Positions 43,428 through 51,804 of a stretch of DNA of 64,000 bases are shown piece after piece (position 1 is the stretch's first letter; each line of letters opens with the position of its first letter). Position numbers and translations under genes: made by a program. The stretch is from Streptomyces sp. WM6386 (GTDB taxonomy: Bacteria > Actinomycetota > Actinomycetes > Streptomycetales > Streptomycetaceae): NCBI RefSeq assembly GCF_000972385.1, contig NZ_JXTE01000018.1, forward strand, positions 55,579 through 119,578, in the 5' to 3' direction. Under the pieces are notes generated by a model, which was not told the DNA's origin, ran no database searches, and saw only the letters and a program-made list of their open reading frames with translations.

Positions 43428-44371
43428 CAGGTTGCTACCTCCGTGCCGTCAGTTGTTGTGAGGAGGTCCCAAGCCAGTAGCCCGGCACCCAGGCATCCCG
43501 CCGTGTCCCCCAGCGCCGCCGGGACGATCGTCGGCAGCTTCTGGAAAGTGATGCGCTGCCGGACCGCGTCCCGCAGTGGTGTGAACAAGGTTTCCCCCGC
43601 CTCGGCCAGGCCGCCACCGATGATCAGGGTGCGTGGGTCCAGGAGGGTGAGGGCGGTGACCAGGCCGTCGGCGAGGGCGTCGACCGCGGTCTGCCAGACC
43701 TGTACGGCTCGGGGGTCTCCGGAGCGCACCGCCTTCGCGCAGTCCGCCGCGTCGGCGTCCGGGTCCGCGCAGGCGGCGGCCCATGCCTCGCTGACGGCCG
43801 CCGCGGAGGCGTACCGCTCCAGACAGCCGTGCTGGCCGCAGGGGCAGGGGGTGCCGCCGGGGCGTACGACGATGTGGCCGATCTCGCCCGCGAAGCCGTG
43901 CGCGCCCGCCTCCACCCGGCCGGCGATGCCGATCGCGCCCGCGATGCCGGTGCCCAGGGGGACGAAGAGGAAGCGGTCGGCGCCCCGGCCGGCGCCGATG
44001 CGGCCCTCGGCGAGACCGCCGGTGCGGACGTCGTGGCCGAGGGCGACGGGGGCGCCCGCGAGCCTTTCGGTGAGCAGGGCGCGCAGCGGTACGTCGCGCC
44101 AGCCGAGGTTGGCGGCGTAGGCGGCGATGCCGCGCTCGGCGTCGACGATGCCGGGGACGGCGACGCCGGCGGCGGACGCGGGCTCGCCGAGGTGCTCGGC
44201 GCCGTACGCGCGCAGGTCGGCGGCGAAGTCGAGGATGCCCTCGACGACCGCGTCCGGGCCGCGCTCACGGCCGGTTGCCCGGCGGGCCTGGTGGAGCAGC
44301 TCGCCGGAGGCGCCGACGAGGGCGGCCTTCATTCCGGTGCCGCCCACATCGAGGGCGATGACATGTCTCAC
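43427..44371 (-). CDS. nagK: ROK-family N-acetylglucosamine kinase
   Basis: 314 residues. ATP-binding IALDVGGTGMKAALVG at the start, ROK signature around GGTPCPCGQHGCLERYASAAAV, whose Cys/His residues bind zinc, and FVPLGTGIAGAIGIAG. Phosphorylates GlcNAc taken up or recycled. First gene of nagK-nagA, with dre-like DasR sites just upstream, as expected for GlcNAc-responsive control. Confidence 0.92.
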   Translation of the reverse strand: MRHVIALDVGGTGMKAALVGASGELLHQARRATGRERGPDAVVEGILDFAADLRAYGAEHLGEPASAAGVAVPGIVDAERGIAAYAANLGWRDVPLRALLTERLAGAPVALGHDVRTGGLAEGRIGAGRGADRFLFVPLGTGIAGAIGIAGRVEAGAHGFAGEIGHIVVRPGGTPCPCGQHGCLERYASAAAVSEAWAAACADPDADAADCAKAVRSGDPRAVQVWQTAVDALADGLVTALTLLDPRTLIIGGGLAEAGETLFTPLRDAVRQRITFQKLPTIVPAALGDTAGCLGAGLLAWDLLTTTDGTEVAT

Positions 44372-44398
44372 GGGGGTAGTGTGGCCCGGCGACCCATG

Positions 44399-44432
44399 AG
44401 AGGTCTAGTCCACTTACGTGGTGTAGACCTTA
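44399..44432. promoter_or_regulatory. Two dre-like (DasR) sites between nagK and the solute-binding protein gene
   Basis: AGAGGTCTAGTCCACT (44399-44414) differs from the DasR consensus AGTGGTCTAGACCACT at two positions. A second, weaker site centred on TGGTGTAGACCT (frame 44417-44432) follows after two bases. They lie between divergent starts at 44371 and 44485, so both genes could respond to GlcN-6-P through DasR (established regulator; binding here inferred). Confidence 0.8.
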
Positions 44433-44484
44433 TGTCTGACCTTTCGAAAGTTTCGGCGACTCGGTGACGGGATGGGGCTCAGCA

Positions 44485-45753
44485 GTGCAGCGGCGTAGGA
44501 CAGGAACGATCGCGGTGGTGTCCGCACTGGGCATGACGGCGGTACTCGGCGGCTGCGGGGCCGGGGCGGACTCCGACGAGGTGACGCTGAAGCTGGTCGC
44601 CGCCGACTACGGCGACAGCAAGGCCAACAGCTCGCAGAAGTACTGGGACGGGCTCGTCGAGCAGTACGGGAAGCAGCACCCGAACGTGACGGTCGACGTC
44701 AGCGTCTACTCCTGGAACGACGTCGACCGCAAGGTCAAGGAGATGGTCGCCGCCGGGGACGCGCCCGACATGGCGCAGATCGGCGCGTACGCCGACTACG
44801 CCGCCGCCGACCTCCTCTACTCGGCCGACGAACTGCTCTCCATCTCCACACAGGCCGACTTCGCGGCACAGTTCGCCTCCGCGGGGGAGGTGGACGGGAC
44901 GCAGTACGGCATGCCGTTCGCGGCCTCCACGCGGCTGCTCTTCTACAACAAGACCCTCTTCGCCGAGGCCGGCCTCGGCGCGCCGAAGACCTGGGACGAG
45001 CTCGCCGCGGACGCCGCCGCGCTCAAGGCGAACGGGGTGAAGTACCCGTACGCCCTCCCGCTCGGCCCCGAGGAGGCGCAGGCAGAGACCATGCAGTGGC
45101 TGCTGAGCGGCGGGGGCGGCTACACCGAGAACCTCGGTACGTCGTACGGCATCGACTCCGCCGAGAACGTCGCGACCCTCACCTGGCTCAAGGACGATCT
45201 CGTCGGCAAGGGGCTGACCGGGCCGGTCGCGCCGGGGAGGCTGAACCGGGCCGACGCGTTCGCCGCGTTCGCGAACGGGCAGGTCGGGATGCTCAACGGG
45301 CATCCGACGCTGATGCAGATGGCCGCCAAGAAGGGCGTGAAGTTCGGCATGGTGCCGATGCCCGGGGCCGACGGCCAGACCAAGGTCTCCATGGGTGTGG
45401 CCGACTGGATGACGGCCTTCAGGCAGAACGGCCACGCCGAGCAGGTCGGGGACTTCCTCGACTTCGTCTACGACGAGAAGAACGTCCTCGCCTTCTCCCG
45501 CGAGTACGACCTGCTGCCGGTCACCGCGTCCGCGTCCGACGTCATGAGCACGGCAGCGCACGACAAGGACCTCCGGCCGTTCCTGGAGGAGCTTCCGCTG
45601 TCCGAGCTGTATCCGGTCGGGCGGACGTCCTGGGCCACGGTGAGCGCGGCGGTGAAGAAGCGGATCGGGAGCTCGGTGGCGTCCGGTGGCAGCCCTACGG
45701 CGGTCCTCGCCGGGCTTCAGTCGACAGCGCTGGAGGCGGAGAGCGGGAAGTAG
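44485..45753 (+). CDS. ABC transporter sugar-binding lipoprotein
   Basis: 422 residues from GTG at 44485 (GGGG ribosome site 7 bp upstream; GTG at 44464 is an in-frame alternative). Signal peptide with lipobox LGGC. Cluster-1 solute-binding fold: VTLKLVAADYGD, WDGLVEQYGKQHPNVTVDV, DMAQIGAYADYAA, YGMPFAASTRLLFYNKTLFAEAGL and FANGQVGMLNGHPTLMQM. No permease gene is next to it and the ATPase is probably supplied by MsiK. The divergent nagKA operon and shared dre sites suggest an amino-sugar ligand (inference). Confidence 0.88.
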   Translation: MQRRRTGTIAVVSALGMTAVLGGCGAGADSDEVTLKLVAADYGDSKANSSQKYWDGLVEQYGKQHPNVTVDVSVYSWNDVDRKVKEMVAAGDAPDMAQIGAYADYAAADLLYSADELLSISTQADFAAQFASAGEVDGTQYGMPFAASTRLLFYNKTLFAEAGLGAPKTWDELAADAAALKANGVKYPYALPLGPEEAQAETMQWLLSGGGGYTENLGTSYGIDSAENVATLTWLKDDLVGKGLTGPVAPGRLNRADAFAAFANGQVGMLNGHPTLMQMAAKKGVKFGMVPMPGADGQTKVSMGVADWMTAFRQNGHAEQVGDFLDFVYDEKNVLAFSREYDLLPVTASASDVMSTAAHDKDLRPFLEELPLSELYPVGRTSWATVSAAVKKRIGSSVASGGSPTAVLAGLQSTALEAESGK

Positions 45754-45786
45754 GCGTTGTCGGTGGCTGCGGCTACCGTGCGGGGC

Positions 45787-46023
45787 ATGGACGACCAGGA
45801 CGGGCTCGGAGCCCGGGAGCGGGCGATCCTCGTCCTGGAGCGGCGGGGGTTCGCCGGGCCGGGGGCGAAGGAACGGGCGATACGGGAGGAGCTGGGGTTG
45901 GTGCCGGTTCGCTACTACCAGCTCCTGAACGCCCTGCTCGACGACCCACGAGCCCTCGCCTTCGACCCGGTCACGGTGAACCGCCTGCGCCGGGTGAGGG
46001 ATTCCCGCAGATCGGAGAGGTGA
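45787..46023 (+). CDS. DUF3263 family protein
   Basis: 78 residues, starting MDDQDGLGARERAILVLERR and continuing KERAIREELGLVPVRYYQLLNALLDDP, the conserved DUF3263 core. It looks like a small helix-turn-helix-type DNA-binding protein and is actinobacterial. It lies 33 bp after the solute-binding protein, so possibly co-transcribed. Role unknown. Confidence 0.85.
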   Translation: MDDQDGLGARERAILVLERRGFAGPGAKERAIREELGLVPVRYYQLLNALLDDPRALAFDPVTVNRLRRVRDSRRSER

Positions 46024-46036
46024 CCCTCGGGTTTCC

Positions 46037-46355
46037 TCGCCCCCGCCGCCCCTACCCGTCCCGTCCCTGGGGGCTGCGCCCCCAGACCCCCGCTGTCGGC
46101 CCTGAAGGGGCCTCGTCCTCAAACGCCGGACGGGCTGAGATTTCCTGGAGCGGCGTTGAGAGGCGAAGACCCCTGCGGGTGGGTGGGGGTTCGGGACGGT
46201 GTCAGCCTCGTCCCGGGATGCCGGACGGGGTGAGCAGCATGTCAGCTCCTCCGGCGTTTGAGGAGCGGGGTTCCAGGGGGCAGCGCGCCCTGGGAGCGGG
46301 GTCGAAGGGGCAGCATGCCCCTGGAGGGTGGGACGGGTAGGGGCGGCGGGGGCGA
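46037..46355. repeat. 319-bp block bounded by a 26-bp perfect inverted repeat
   Basis: Left end 46037-46062 (starting TCGCCCCCGCCGCCCC) is the exact reverse complement of 46330-46355. Inside, a Streptomyces palindromic repeat copy (GGGGGCTGCGCCCCCAGACC at 46069, CTCAAACGCCGG near 46119) faces a degenerate inverted copy (CCTCCGGCGTTTGAGGA near 46248). No gene is present in the block, which lies between the DUF3263 gene and otsB. Confidence 0.75.
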
Positions 46356-46373
46356 AGACATTAGGGTCGGCGT

Positions 46374-47234
46374 ATGGGCAGCCACACGCACGTCACGGAC
46401 GAGTCACTGCCGGCACCCGTCACCCAGGTCGGTCGGGACGGACTGGACGCCATCCTCAGCCGGCCCAGCAAAGCCGTTGTCGCGTTCGACTTCGACGGGA
46501 CGCTCGCGCCGATCGTGGCCGACCCCGAGCAGGCCCGGGCGCACCCCGAGGCGGCGGCCGCGCTCGCCGCACTGGCCCCGAAGGTCGCCTCCGTCGCGGT
46601 GATCACCGGTCGCCCGCCCGGCGTGGCCGTACGGCTCGGCGGGTTCGACGGGATGCCAGGACTCGACCACCTGGTCGTCCTCGGCCACTACGGTGCCGAA
46701 CGCTGGGACGCCGCCACCGGCGACATCACCGCCCCGCCGCCCCACCCCGGCGTCGCCCACACCCGCGCCGCGCTGCCCGGGTTCCTCGACCGGATCGGCG
46801 CCTGGCAGGGCACGTGGATCGAGGAGAAGGGCCGCGCCCTGGCCGTCCACACCCGCCGCGCCGAAGACCCCCAGGCCGCCTTCGAGGCACTGCGCGAACC
46901 CCTCACCGACCTCGCCACCCGTCACGGCCTCATCGTCGAACCCGGCCGGCTGGTGCTGGAACTGCGGCCGCCCGGCATGGACAAGGGCGTGGCCCTGGCG
47001 GAGTACGTCCGTGAGCTGGGCGCCGAGGCCGTGCTGTACGCGGGCGACGACCTGGGCGACCTCCCCGCCTACTCCGCCGTCGACAAGCTCCGCTCCGACG
47101 GCGTCCCCGGCCTGCTGGTGTGCAGCGCGGGCAGCGAGGAGGTTCCCGAGCTGAAGGACCGGGCCGATCTCGTCGTCGACGGTCCGCAGGGTGTCGTAGA
47201 GCTGCTGCGGGCGCTCGCCGCTCAGCTGGGCTGA
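46374..47234 (+). CDS. otsB: Trehalose-6-phosphate phosphatase
   Basis: 286 residues, HAD superfamily. Motif I nucleophile in VVAFDFDGTLAPI near 37-49, VAVITGRPP as motif II, VLELRPPGMDKGVAL with the motif III Lys, and motif IV YAGDDLGDLPAY. Dephosphorylates trehalose-6-P made by OtsA. The 3' end overlaps the convergent otsA by 13 bp. Confidence 0.93.
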   Translation: MGSHTHVTDESLPAPVTQVGRDGLDAILSRPSKAVVAFDFDGTLAPIVADPEQARAHPEAAAALAALAPKVASVAVITGRPPGVAVRLGGFDGMPGLDHLVVLGHYGAERWDAATGDITAPPPHPGVAHTRAALPGFLDRIGAWQGTWIEEKGRALAVHTRRAEDPQAAFEALREPLTDLATRHGLIVEPGRLVLELRPPGMDKGVALAEYVRELGAEAVLYAGDDLGDLPAYSAVDKLRSDGVPGLLVCSAGSEEVPELKDRADLVVDGPQGVVELLRALAAQLG

Positions 47235-48628
47235 TCGGCGTCGAGCGCGTGCAGCTGGTCCAGGAACCACTGGGCCGGCGCCAGCGCCGTGGCCGCCGCG
47301 GCCAGCCTCTTGGTCCGCTCCGCCCGCTCCTCCACCGGCAGGGTCAACGCCTCGTGCAGGGCTCCCGCCGTACCGACCACGTCGTACGGGTTGACCACGA
47401 TCGCGTCCTCGCCCAGCTCCTCGTACGCCCCCGCCTCCCGCGACAGCACCAGCACGCATCCTTCGTCCGACACGACCGGCATCTCCTTCGCGACCAGGTT
47501 CATGCCGTCCCGGATCGGGTTCACCAGCGCCACGTCGGCCAGCCGGTACGCCGCCAGCGAGCGTGCGAAGTCGTCCTTCACGTGCAGGACGACCGGCTTC
47601 CAGCCCGCCGTGCCGTACACCGAGTTGATCTCCTCCGCGACCCGCTGGACCTGCGCCGTGTACTCCCGGTACACCGCGAGGTCCTGCCGCGACGGGTAGG
47701 CGAACGCCACGTGCACGACTCGCTCCCGCCACTCGGGGTGGTCATCCAGCAGCTGCCGGTACGCCAGCAGGCCCCGGACGATGTTCTTGGACAGTTCGGT
47801 CCGGTCGACCCGGACGATCGTCCTGCGGCCCTCGCCGATCTCCGCCCGCAGCGCCGCCAGCCGCTCGTCCACGTCCGCCTCGTGCGAGCGCTTGCGCAGG
47901 AAGTCCGCGTCCGCCCCGAGCCCGTGCACACCGATCCGGGTGTCCCCGAGACCACCGACGAGCTGCGCCGCGCACGCCTCGAACGCCGACGCCCACCGCC
48001 GGGTCAGGAACCCCAGCCGGTCCGCGCCCAGCATGCCCCGCAGCACCTGCTCGGCGATGTCGTCCGGCAGCATCCGGAAGTACTCCGGGGGCGCCCAGGG
48101 AGTGTGCGAGAAGTGGCCGATCCGCAGGTCGGGGCGCAGCTCGCGCAGCATGCCGGGCACCAGCGTCAGGTGGTAGTCCTGCACCACCACCGCCGCGCCC
48201 TGCCCCGCCTCCTCGGCCAGTGCCTCGGCGAAGGCGCGGTTGTACGTCTCGTACGACACCCACTGGCGCCGGAACTCCGCGTCGAAGACCGGCTCCAGCG
48301 GGGTCTGGTACAGCATGTGGTGGACGAACCACAGGGCCGAGTTCGCGATGCCGTTGTACGCGTCCGCGTGCACGTCAGCGGGGATGTCGAGCATCCGCAC
48401 CCCCTGCTCGCCCGCCCCGCGCCGCACCGCCTCGCGGTCGCCGTCGGAGAGCGCCGAGCACACCCATAGCGAGTCCGCGTCCGACCCGATCGCGGAGAGG
48501 CCGGAGACCAGCCCGCCGCCACCGCGTTTCGCGGACAGCGAGCCGTCCTCCTGAACCTCGTACGAGACCGGGCCGCGGTTGGACGCGACGAGCACCCGGG
48601 CACCCTGGTCAGCCTGCGTGGAAGCCAT
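47222..48628 (-). CDS. otsA: Trehalose-6-phosphate synthase (GT20)
   Basis: 468 residues. VLVASNRGPVSYE at the start with the glucose/UDP-binding region, KRGGGGLVSGLSAI loop, VQDYHLTLVPGMLRELRPDLRIGHFSHTPWAP, and the C-terminal DGMNLVAKEMPVV segment that binds UDP-glucose. Makes trehalose-6-P. Start at ATG 48628 (MASTQADQG); an ATG at 48637 is nearly equivalent. Convergent with otsB, unlike the usual same-strand otsBA arrangement. Confidence 0.94.
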   Translation of the reverse strand: MASTQADQGARVLVASNRGPVSYEVQEDGSLSAKRGGGGLVSGLSAIGSDADSLWVCSALSDGDREAVRRGAGEQGVRMLDIPADVHADAYNGIANSALWFVHHMLYQTPLEPVFDAEFRRQWVSYETYNRAFAEALAEEAGQGAAVVVQDYHLTLVPGMLRELRPDLRIGHFSHTPWAPPEYFRMLPDDIAEQVLRGMLGADRLGFLTRRWASAFEACAAQLVGGLGDTRIGVHGLGADADFLRKRSHEADVDERLAALRAEIGEGRRTIVRVDRTELSKNIVRGLLAYRQLLDDHPEWRERVVHVAFAYPSRQDLAVYREYTAQVQRVAEEINSVYGTAGWKPVVLHVKDDFARSLAAYRLADVALVNPIRDGMNLVAKEMPVVSDEGCVLVLSREAGAYEELGEDAIVVNPYDVVGTAGALHEALTLPVEERAERTKRLAAAATALAPAQWFLDQLHALDADQPS

Positions 48629-48712
48629 ACGCCTCAACCTAGCCCGACCCGTAAACGCTCAAACGTACGGTTCGCCGTATACGGGCTTGTGGTCGCCGTA
48701 ATACGGCCTTCC

Positions 48713-49657
48713 TCAGGCGACCTTCCGGGACGCGTACTCTCCGATCTCCACCATCGGCGGCCGCTCCTCCGTGTCCACGGAGTACGTCCGCGGCTCGAAG
48801 CCGTCCGCGCCCCGCTCGAACTGGGTGAGGGAGGGGCGGATGAGGTGGCCGCGGGCCAGCCGCAGCTGGGCCGTGCGGTAGATCGCGGCGGACATCCGGC
48901 CCAGGGCCTGCCCGTCCTGGTGGCGGTGCTTGCGGACGCCCACGTCGACCTGGGCCAGCGCGTCCAGGCCCACCAGGTGCAGCGCGTCGACCAGCATGCC
49001 GAGCTCGACGCCGTAGCCGACCGGGAACGGCAGCTGTTCCAGCAGGGAGCGGCGGGCCGCGTACTCGCCGCCCAGCGGCTGGACGAAGCCGGCCAGCTGG
49101 GGCCAGTGCATGTTCAGCAGCGGGCGGGCCATCAGCTCGGTCACCCGGCCGCCCTGGCCCGCCGCGCCGCCCAGCGGGCGGTCGTACATGCCCTTGACGA
49201 GGTCGACGCCGGGGTCGGTGAGCAGCGGGCCCACGATCCCGGAGACGAAGTCGGAGGAGAACTCCTTCAGGTCGGCGTCGATGAAGCAGACGATGTCGCC
49301 GCGCGTCACCAGCAGCGAGCGCCACAGCACCTCGCCCTTGCCGGGCACGGCCGGGAGTCGGGGCAGGATGTCGTCGCGGTGGACGACGGTCGCCCCGGCC
49401 GCGGCGGCGACCTGCGAGGTACGGTCGGTGGAGCCCGAGTCGACGACGACTATCTCGTCGACGAGCGGGACCTGCTGCATGAGGTCGTGACGGATCACGG
49501 AGACGATGTCACCGACCGTCTCCTCCTCGTTGAGCGCGGGCAGGACGACACTGACCGTCTGGTTCGTGCGTTGTTTGGCGGCCAGGAGCTGGTGGAGCGG
49601 GCGATCGGTCAGGGACCAGGACCGGGTGGTCAGCCAGCGCTCGACTTCGTTCAGCAC
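48713..49657 (-). CDS. gpgS: Glucosyl-3-phosphoglycerate synthase-like GT2/GT81 glycosyltransferase
   Basis: 314 residues from GTG at 49657. GT-A fold: SVVLPALNEEETVGDIV near 36-52, VDEIVVVDSGSTDRT, and the metal-binding DAD in GDIVCFIDADLKEF. The 3-phosphoglycerate side has GKGEVLWRSL and the tail HRHQDGQALGRMSAAIYRTA, as in mycobacterial GpgS. Makes glucosylglycerate-3-P, a compatible solute and methylglucose polysaccharide precursor. Lies beside otsA in an osmolyte-related group. The 5' neighbour region (49658-49825) holds the divergent riboswitch promoter. Confidence 0.85.
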   Translation of the reverse strand: MLNEVERWLTTRSWSLTDRPLHQLLAAKQRTNQTVSVVLPALNEEETVGDIVSVIRHDLMQQVPLVDEIVVVDSGSTDRTSQVAAAAGATVVHRDDILPRLPAVPGKGEVLWRSLLVTRGDIVCFIDADLKEFSSDFVSGIVGPLLTDPGVDLVKGMYDRPLGGAAGQGGRVTELMARPLLNMHWPQLAGFVQPLGGEYAARRSLLEQLPFPVGYGVELGMLVDALHLVGLDALAQVDVGVRKHRHQDGQALGRMSAAIYRTAQLRLARGHLIRPSLTQFERGADGFEPRTYSVDTEERPPMVEIGEYASRKVA

Positions 49658-49825
49658 AGTGCGCGGCTCCTCTGCGTTCTCTCGGCGAGTATGCGTATCA
49701 GCATGTGATCCATCTCGCGGACCGGACGACTATCTCAACTGTCCTGGTCGTCGGTTACAGTCTTGAACAACGCGGATGACCATCGCATGTCGAGGGTGGC
49801 CCGCCGTTCACACAACTTCATACCG

Positions 49826-49962
49826 CTCATCCAGAGGGGCAGAGGGATACGGCCCGATGAAGCCCCGGCAACCCTCCAGTCGGTTTCTCACGCGCGTGAG
49901 GCTCCCGACTCGGGAAGGTGCCAAATCCGTCTCACGGCGAGATGCGTCGTGAGGAAGATGAG
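49826..49962 (+). promoter_or_regulatory. SAM-I (S-box) riboswitch
   Basis: The conserved core is plain: CTCATCCAGAGGGGCAGAGG, then GATACGGCCCGATGAAGCC and CCGGCAACCCTCC, with GGAAGGTGCCAAATCC downstream. P1 pairs CTCATC (49826-49831) with GATGAG (49957-49962); a P4 hairpin is CTCACG/CGTGAG. The 3' strand of P1 abuts AGGAAAGGG, the ribosome site of the next gene (ATG at 49981). SAM binding would therefore be expected to hide it and shut off translation (inference from geometry). Confidence 0.95.
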
Positions 49963-49980
49963 GAAAGGGCCTCGCCTCTC

Positions 49981-51264
49981 ATGGCTGCGCAGACTGTTGC
50001 AAGCACCACCGAAACCACCGTAGACCTCGGCCCGGCCGCGGCGCTCAGCTGCCGCGAGTGCGGTCACCGCGTCCCCCTCGGCCCGGTCTTCGCGTGCGAG
50101 GAGTGTTTCGGCCCGCTCGAGATCGCCTATGACTTCTCGGCCTACGACACCGAGGAACTCCGCAAGCGGATCGAGGCGGGACCCGCGAACATCTGGCGCT
50201 ACGCGCCGTTGCTGCCCGTCCCCGCGGACGTGGCCGACAAGCCCAACATCAACCCGGGCTGGACCCACCTCGTCAAGGCCGACAACCTGGCCCGCGAACT
50301 CGGTGTCACCGGCGGTCTGTATGTGAAGGACGACTCCGGCAACCCGACGCACTCCTTCAAGGACCGCGTCGTCGCCCAGGCCCTGGAGGCCGCGCGCGCC
50401 TTCGGCTTCACCACGCTCTCCTGCTCCTCCACGGGCAACCTGGCCGGTGCCGTCGGCGCCGCCGCCGCCCGCGCCGGCTTGCGTTCCTGCGTGTTCATCC
50501 CGCACGACCTGGAGCAGGGCAAGGTCGTCATGGCCGCCATCTACGGTGGCGAGCTTGTCGGCATCGAGGGCAACTACGACGACGTGAACCGCTTCTGCTC
50601 CGAGCTGATCGGCGACCCGGCCGGCGAGGGCTGGGGCTTCGTCAACGTCAACCTGCGGCCCTACTACGCCGAGGGCTCCAAGACCCTGGCGTACGAGATC
50701 TGCGAGCAGCTGGGCTGGCGGCTCCCCGACCAGCTGGTCGTGCCGATCGCCTCCGGCTCGCAGCTCACGAAGATCGACAAGGGTCTGCAGGAGCTGATCA
50801 AGCTCGGGCTCGTCGAGGACAAGCCGTACCGGATCTTCGGCGCCCAGGCCGAGGGCTGCTCGCCGGTCTCCGTCGCCTACAAGGCGGGCCACGACGTGGT
50901 GCGGCCGCAGAAGCCGAACACCATCGCCAAGTCCCTCGCCATCGGCAACCCGGCGGACGGGCCGTACGTCCTGGACATCGCGCGCCGTACCGGCGGTGCG
51001 GTGGAGGACGTCAACGACGAGCAGGTCGTGGACGCGATCAAGCTGCTGGCGCGGACCGAGGGCATCTTCGCGGAGACCGCGGGCGGTGTGACGGTCGGTG
51101 TCACCAAGAAGCTGATCGAGAACGGCCTGCTGGACCCGACGCTGACCACCGTTGTGCTGAACACGGGCGACGGACTGAAGACCCTGGATGCGGTGGCGGG
51201 TACGGGGCTCACTGCGACCATCCGCCCCAACCTTGACTCGTTCCGCGAGGCCGGCCTCGTCTAG
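49981..51264 (+). CDS. metM: Threonine synthase-like PLP enzyme, probable MetM (O-phosphohomoserine to homocysteine)
   Basis: 427 residues. An N-terminal zinc ribbon (SCRECGHRVPLGPVFACEEC, two CxxC pairs) precedes a fold-type II PLP core with the Schiff-base Lys in NPTHSFKDRVV near 122 and the phosphate loop CSSTGNLAGAVGAAAARAG. It would normally be called thrC. The SAM riboswitch upstream and a ThiS/MoaD-like carrier 30 bp downstream argue for the MetM role described in Streptomyces: replacing the phosphate of O-phosphohomoserine with sulfur from a thiocarboxylated carrier to give homocysteine. A plain threonine synthase remains possible by sequence alone. Confidence 0.85.
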   Translation: MAAQTVASTTETTVDLGPAAALSCRECGHRVPLGPVFACEECFGPLEIAYDFSAYDTEELRKRIEAGPANIWRYAPLLPVPADVADKPNINPGWTHLVKADNLARELGVTGGLYVKDDSGNPTHSFKDRVVAQALEAARAFGFTTLSCSSTGNLAGAVGAAAARAGLRSCVFIPHDLEQGKVVMAAIYGGELVGIEGNYDDVNRFCSELIGDPAGEGWGFVNVNLRPYYAEGSKTLAYEICEQLGWRLPDQLVVPIASGSQLTKIDKGLQELIKLGLVEDKPYRIFGAQAEGCSPVSVAYKAGHDVVRPQKPNTIAKSLAIGNPADGPYVLDIARRTGGAVEDVNDEQVVDAIKLLARTEGIFAETAGGVTVGVTKKLIENGLLDPTLTTVVLNTGDGLKTLDAVAGTGLTATIRPNLDSFREAGLV

Positions 51265-51294
51265 GCCCCCGCAACCCCGACCGGAGGTTCAACC

Positions 51295-51570
51295 GTGAGC
51301 GTCAACGTCCGCATCCCCACCATCCTGCGCACCTACACCGGCGGACAGGCCGAGGTCGCCGCCGAGGGCGCGACCCTCGCCGAGGTCATCGCCGACCTCG
51401 AGAAGAACCACACCGGGATCGCGGCCCGCGTCCTGGACGACCAGGGCAAGCTGCGCCGCTTCGTCAACGTGTACGTCAACGACGACGACGTCCGCTTCGA
51501 GCAGGGCCTGGAGACGGCCACTCCGGAGGGGGCCGGCGTCTCGATCATTCCGGCTGTCGCCGGAGGCTGA
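51295..51570 (+). CDS. metO: ThiS/MoaD-like sulfur carrier protein, probable MetO
   Basis: 91 residues from GTG at 51295. Ubiquitin-like beta-grasp (VNVRIPTILRTYTGGQAEV, TLAEVIADLEKNHTGIAARVLD, LRRFVNVYVNDDDVRF) ending in the Gly-Gly tail AVAGG that is adenylated and thiocarboxylated. Close downstream of metM in the same transcription unit, as expected for its sulfur donor. It is not next to moaE, thiG or other cofactor genes, which argues against a molybdopterin or thiamine role. Confidence 0.88.
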   Translation: MSVNVRIPTILRTYTGGQAEVAAEGATLAEVIADLEKNHTGIAARVLDDQGKLRRFVNVYVNDDDVRFEQGLETATPEGAGVSIIPAVAGG

Positions 51571-51619
51571 CCGGGCCCGGTCGTTACCCTCGGTAAGGCC
51601 GATTACCCAGAGTTCATCG

Positions 51620-51660
51620 AATTGCCCCCTCCGTGAGAGAAGCGGAGGGGGCAATTCTCT
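51620..51660 (+). terminator. Terminator after metM-metO
   Basis: A perfect 14-bp stem (AATTGCCCCCTCCG at 51620-51633, complement at 51643-51656) followed by CTCT. Confidence 0.9.
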
Positions 51661-51804
51661 ATGGTTGAGCGCGGTACAGTTGGGGAAACCGCTCCACTCC
51701 CCATGCCAGCCGCATATGAGTTCTCGCTTCGGATGCGACGAGAAGTAGCCAAAGTGTGCGGTTCTTTTGTGAACTTTGTTCCTTTTGTGGAGCCCGACTT
51801 GCCT

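Noticed and set aside
49981..51264. Plain threonine synthase call
   Set aside because: Sequence fits, but the SAM riboswitch and adjacent sulfur carrier make the MetM role more likely; kept only as an alternative.
51295..51570. Molybdopterin (MoaD) or thiamine (ThiS) pathway assignment
   Set aside because: No moa, moe or thi genes nearby, and the operon partner is the MetM-like enzyme.
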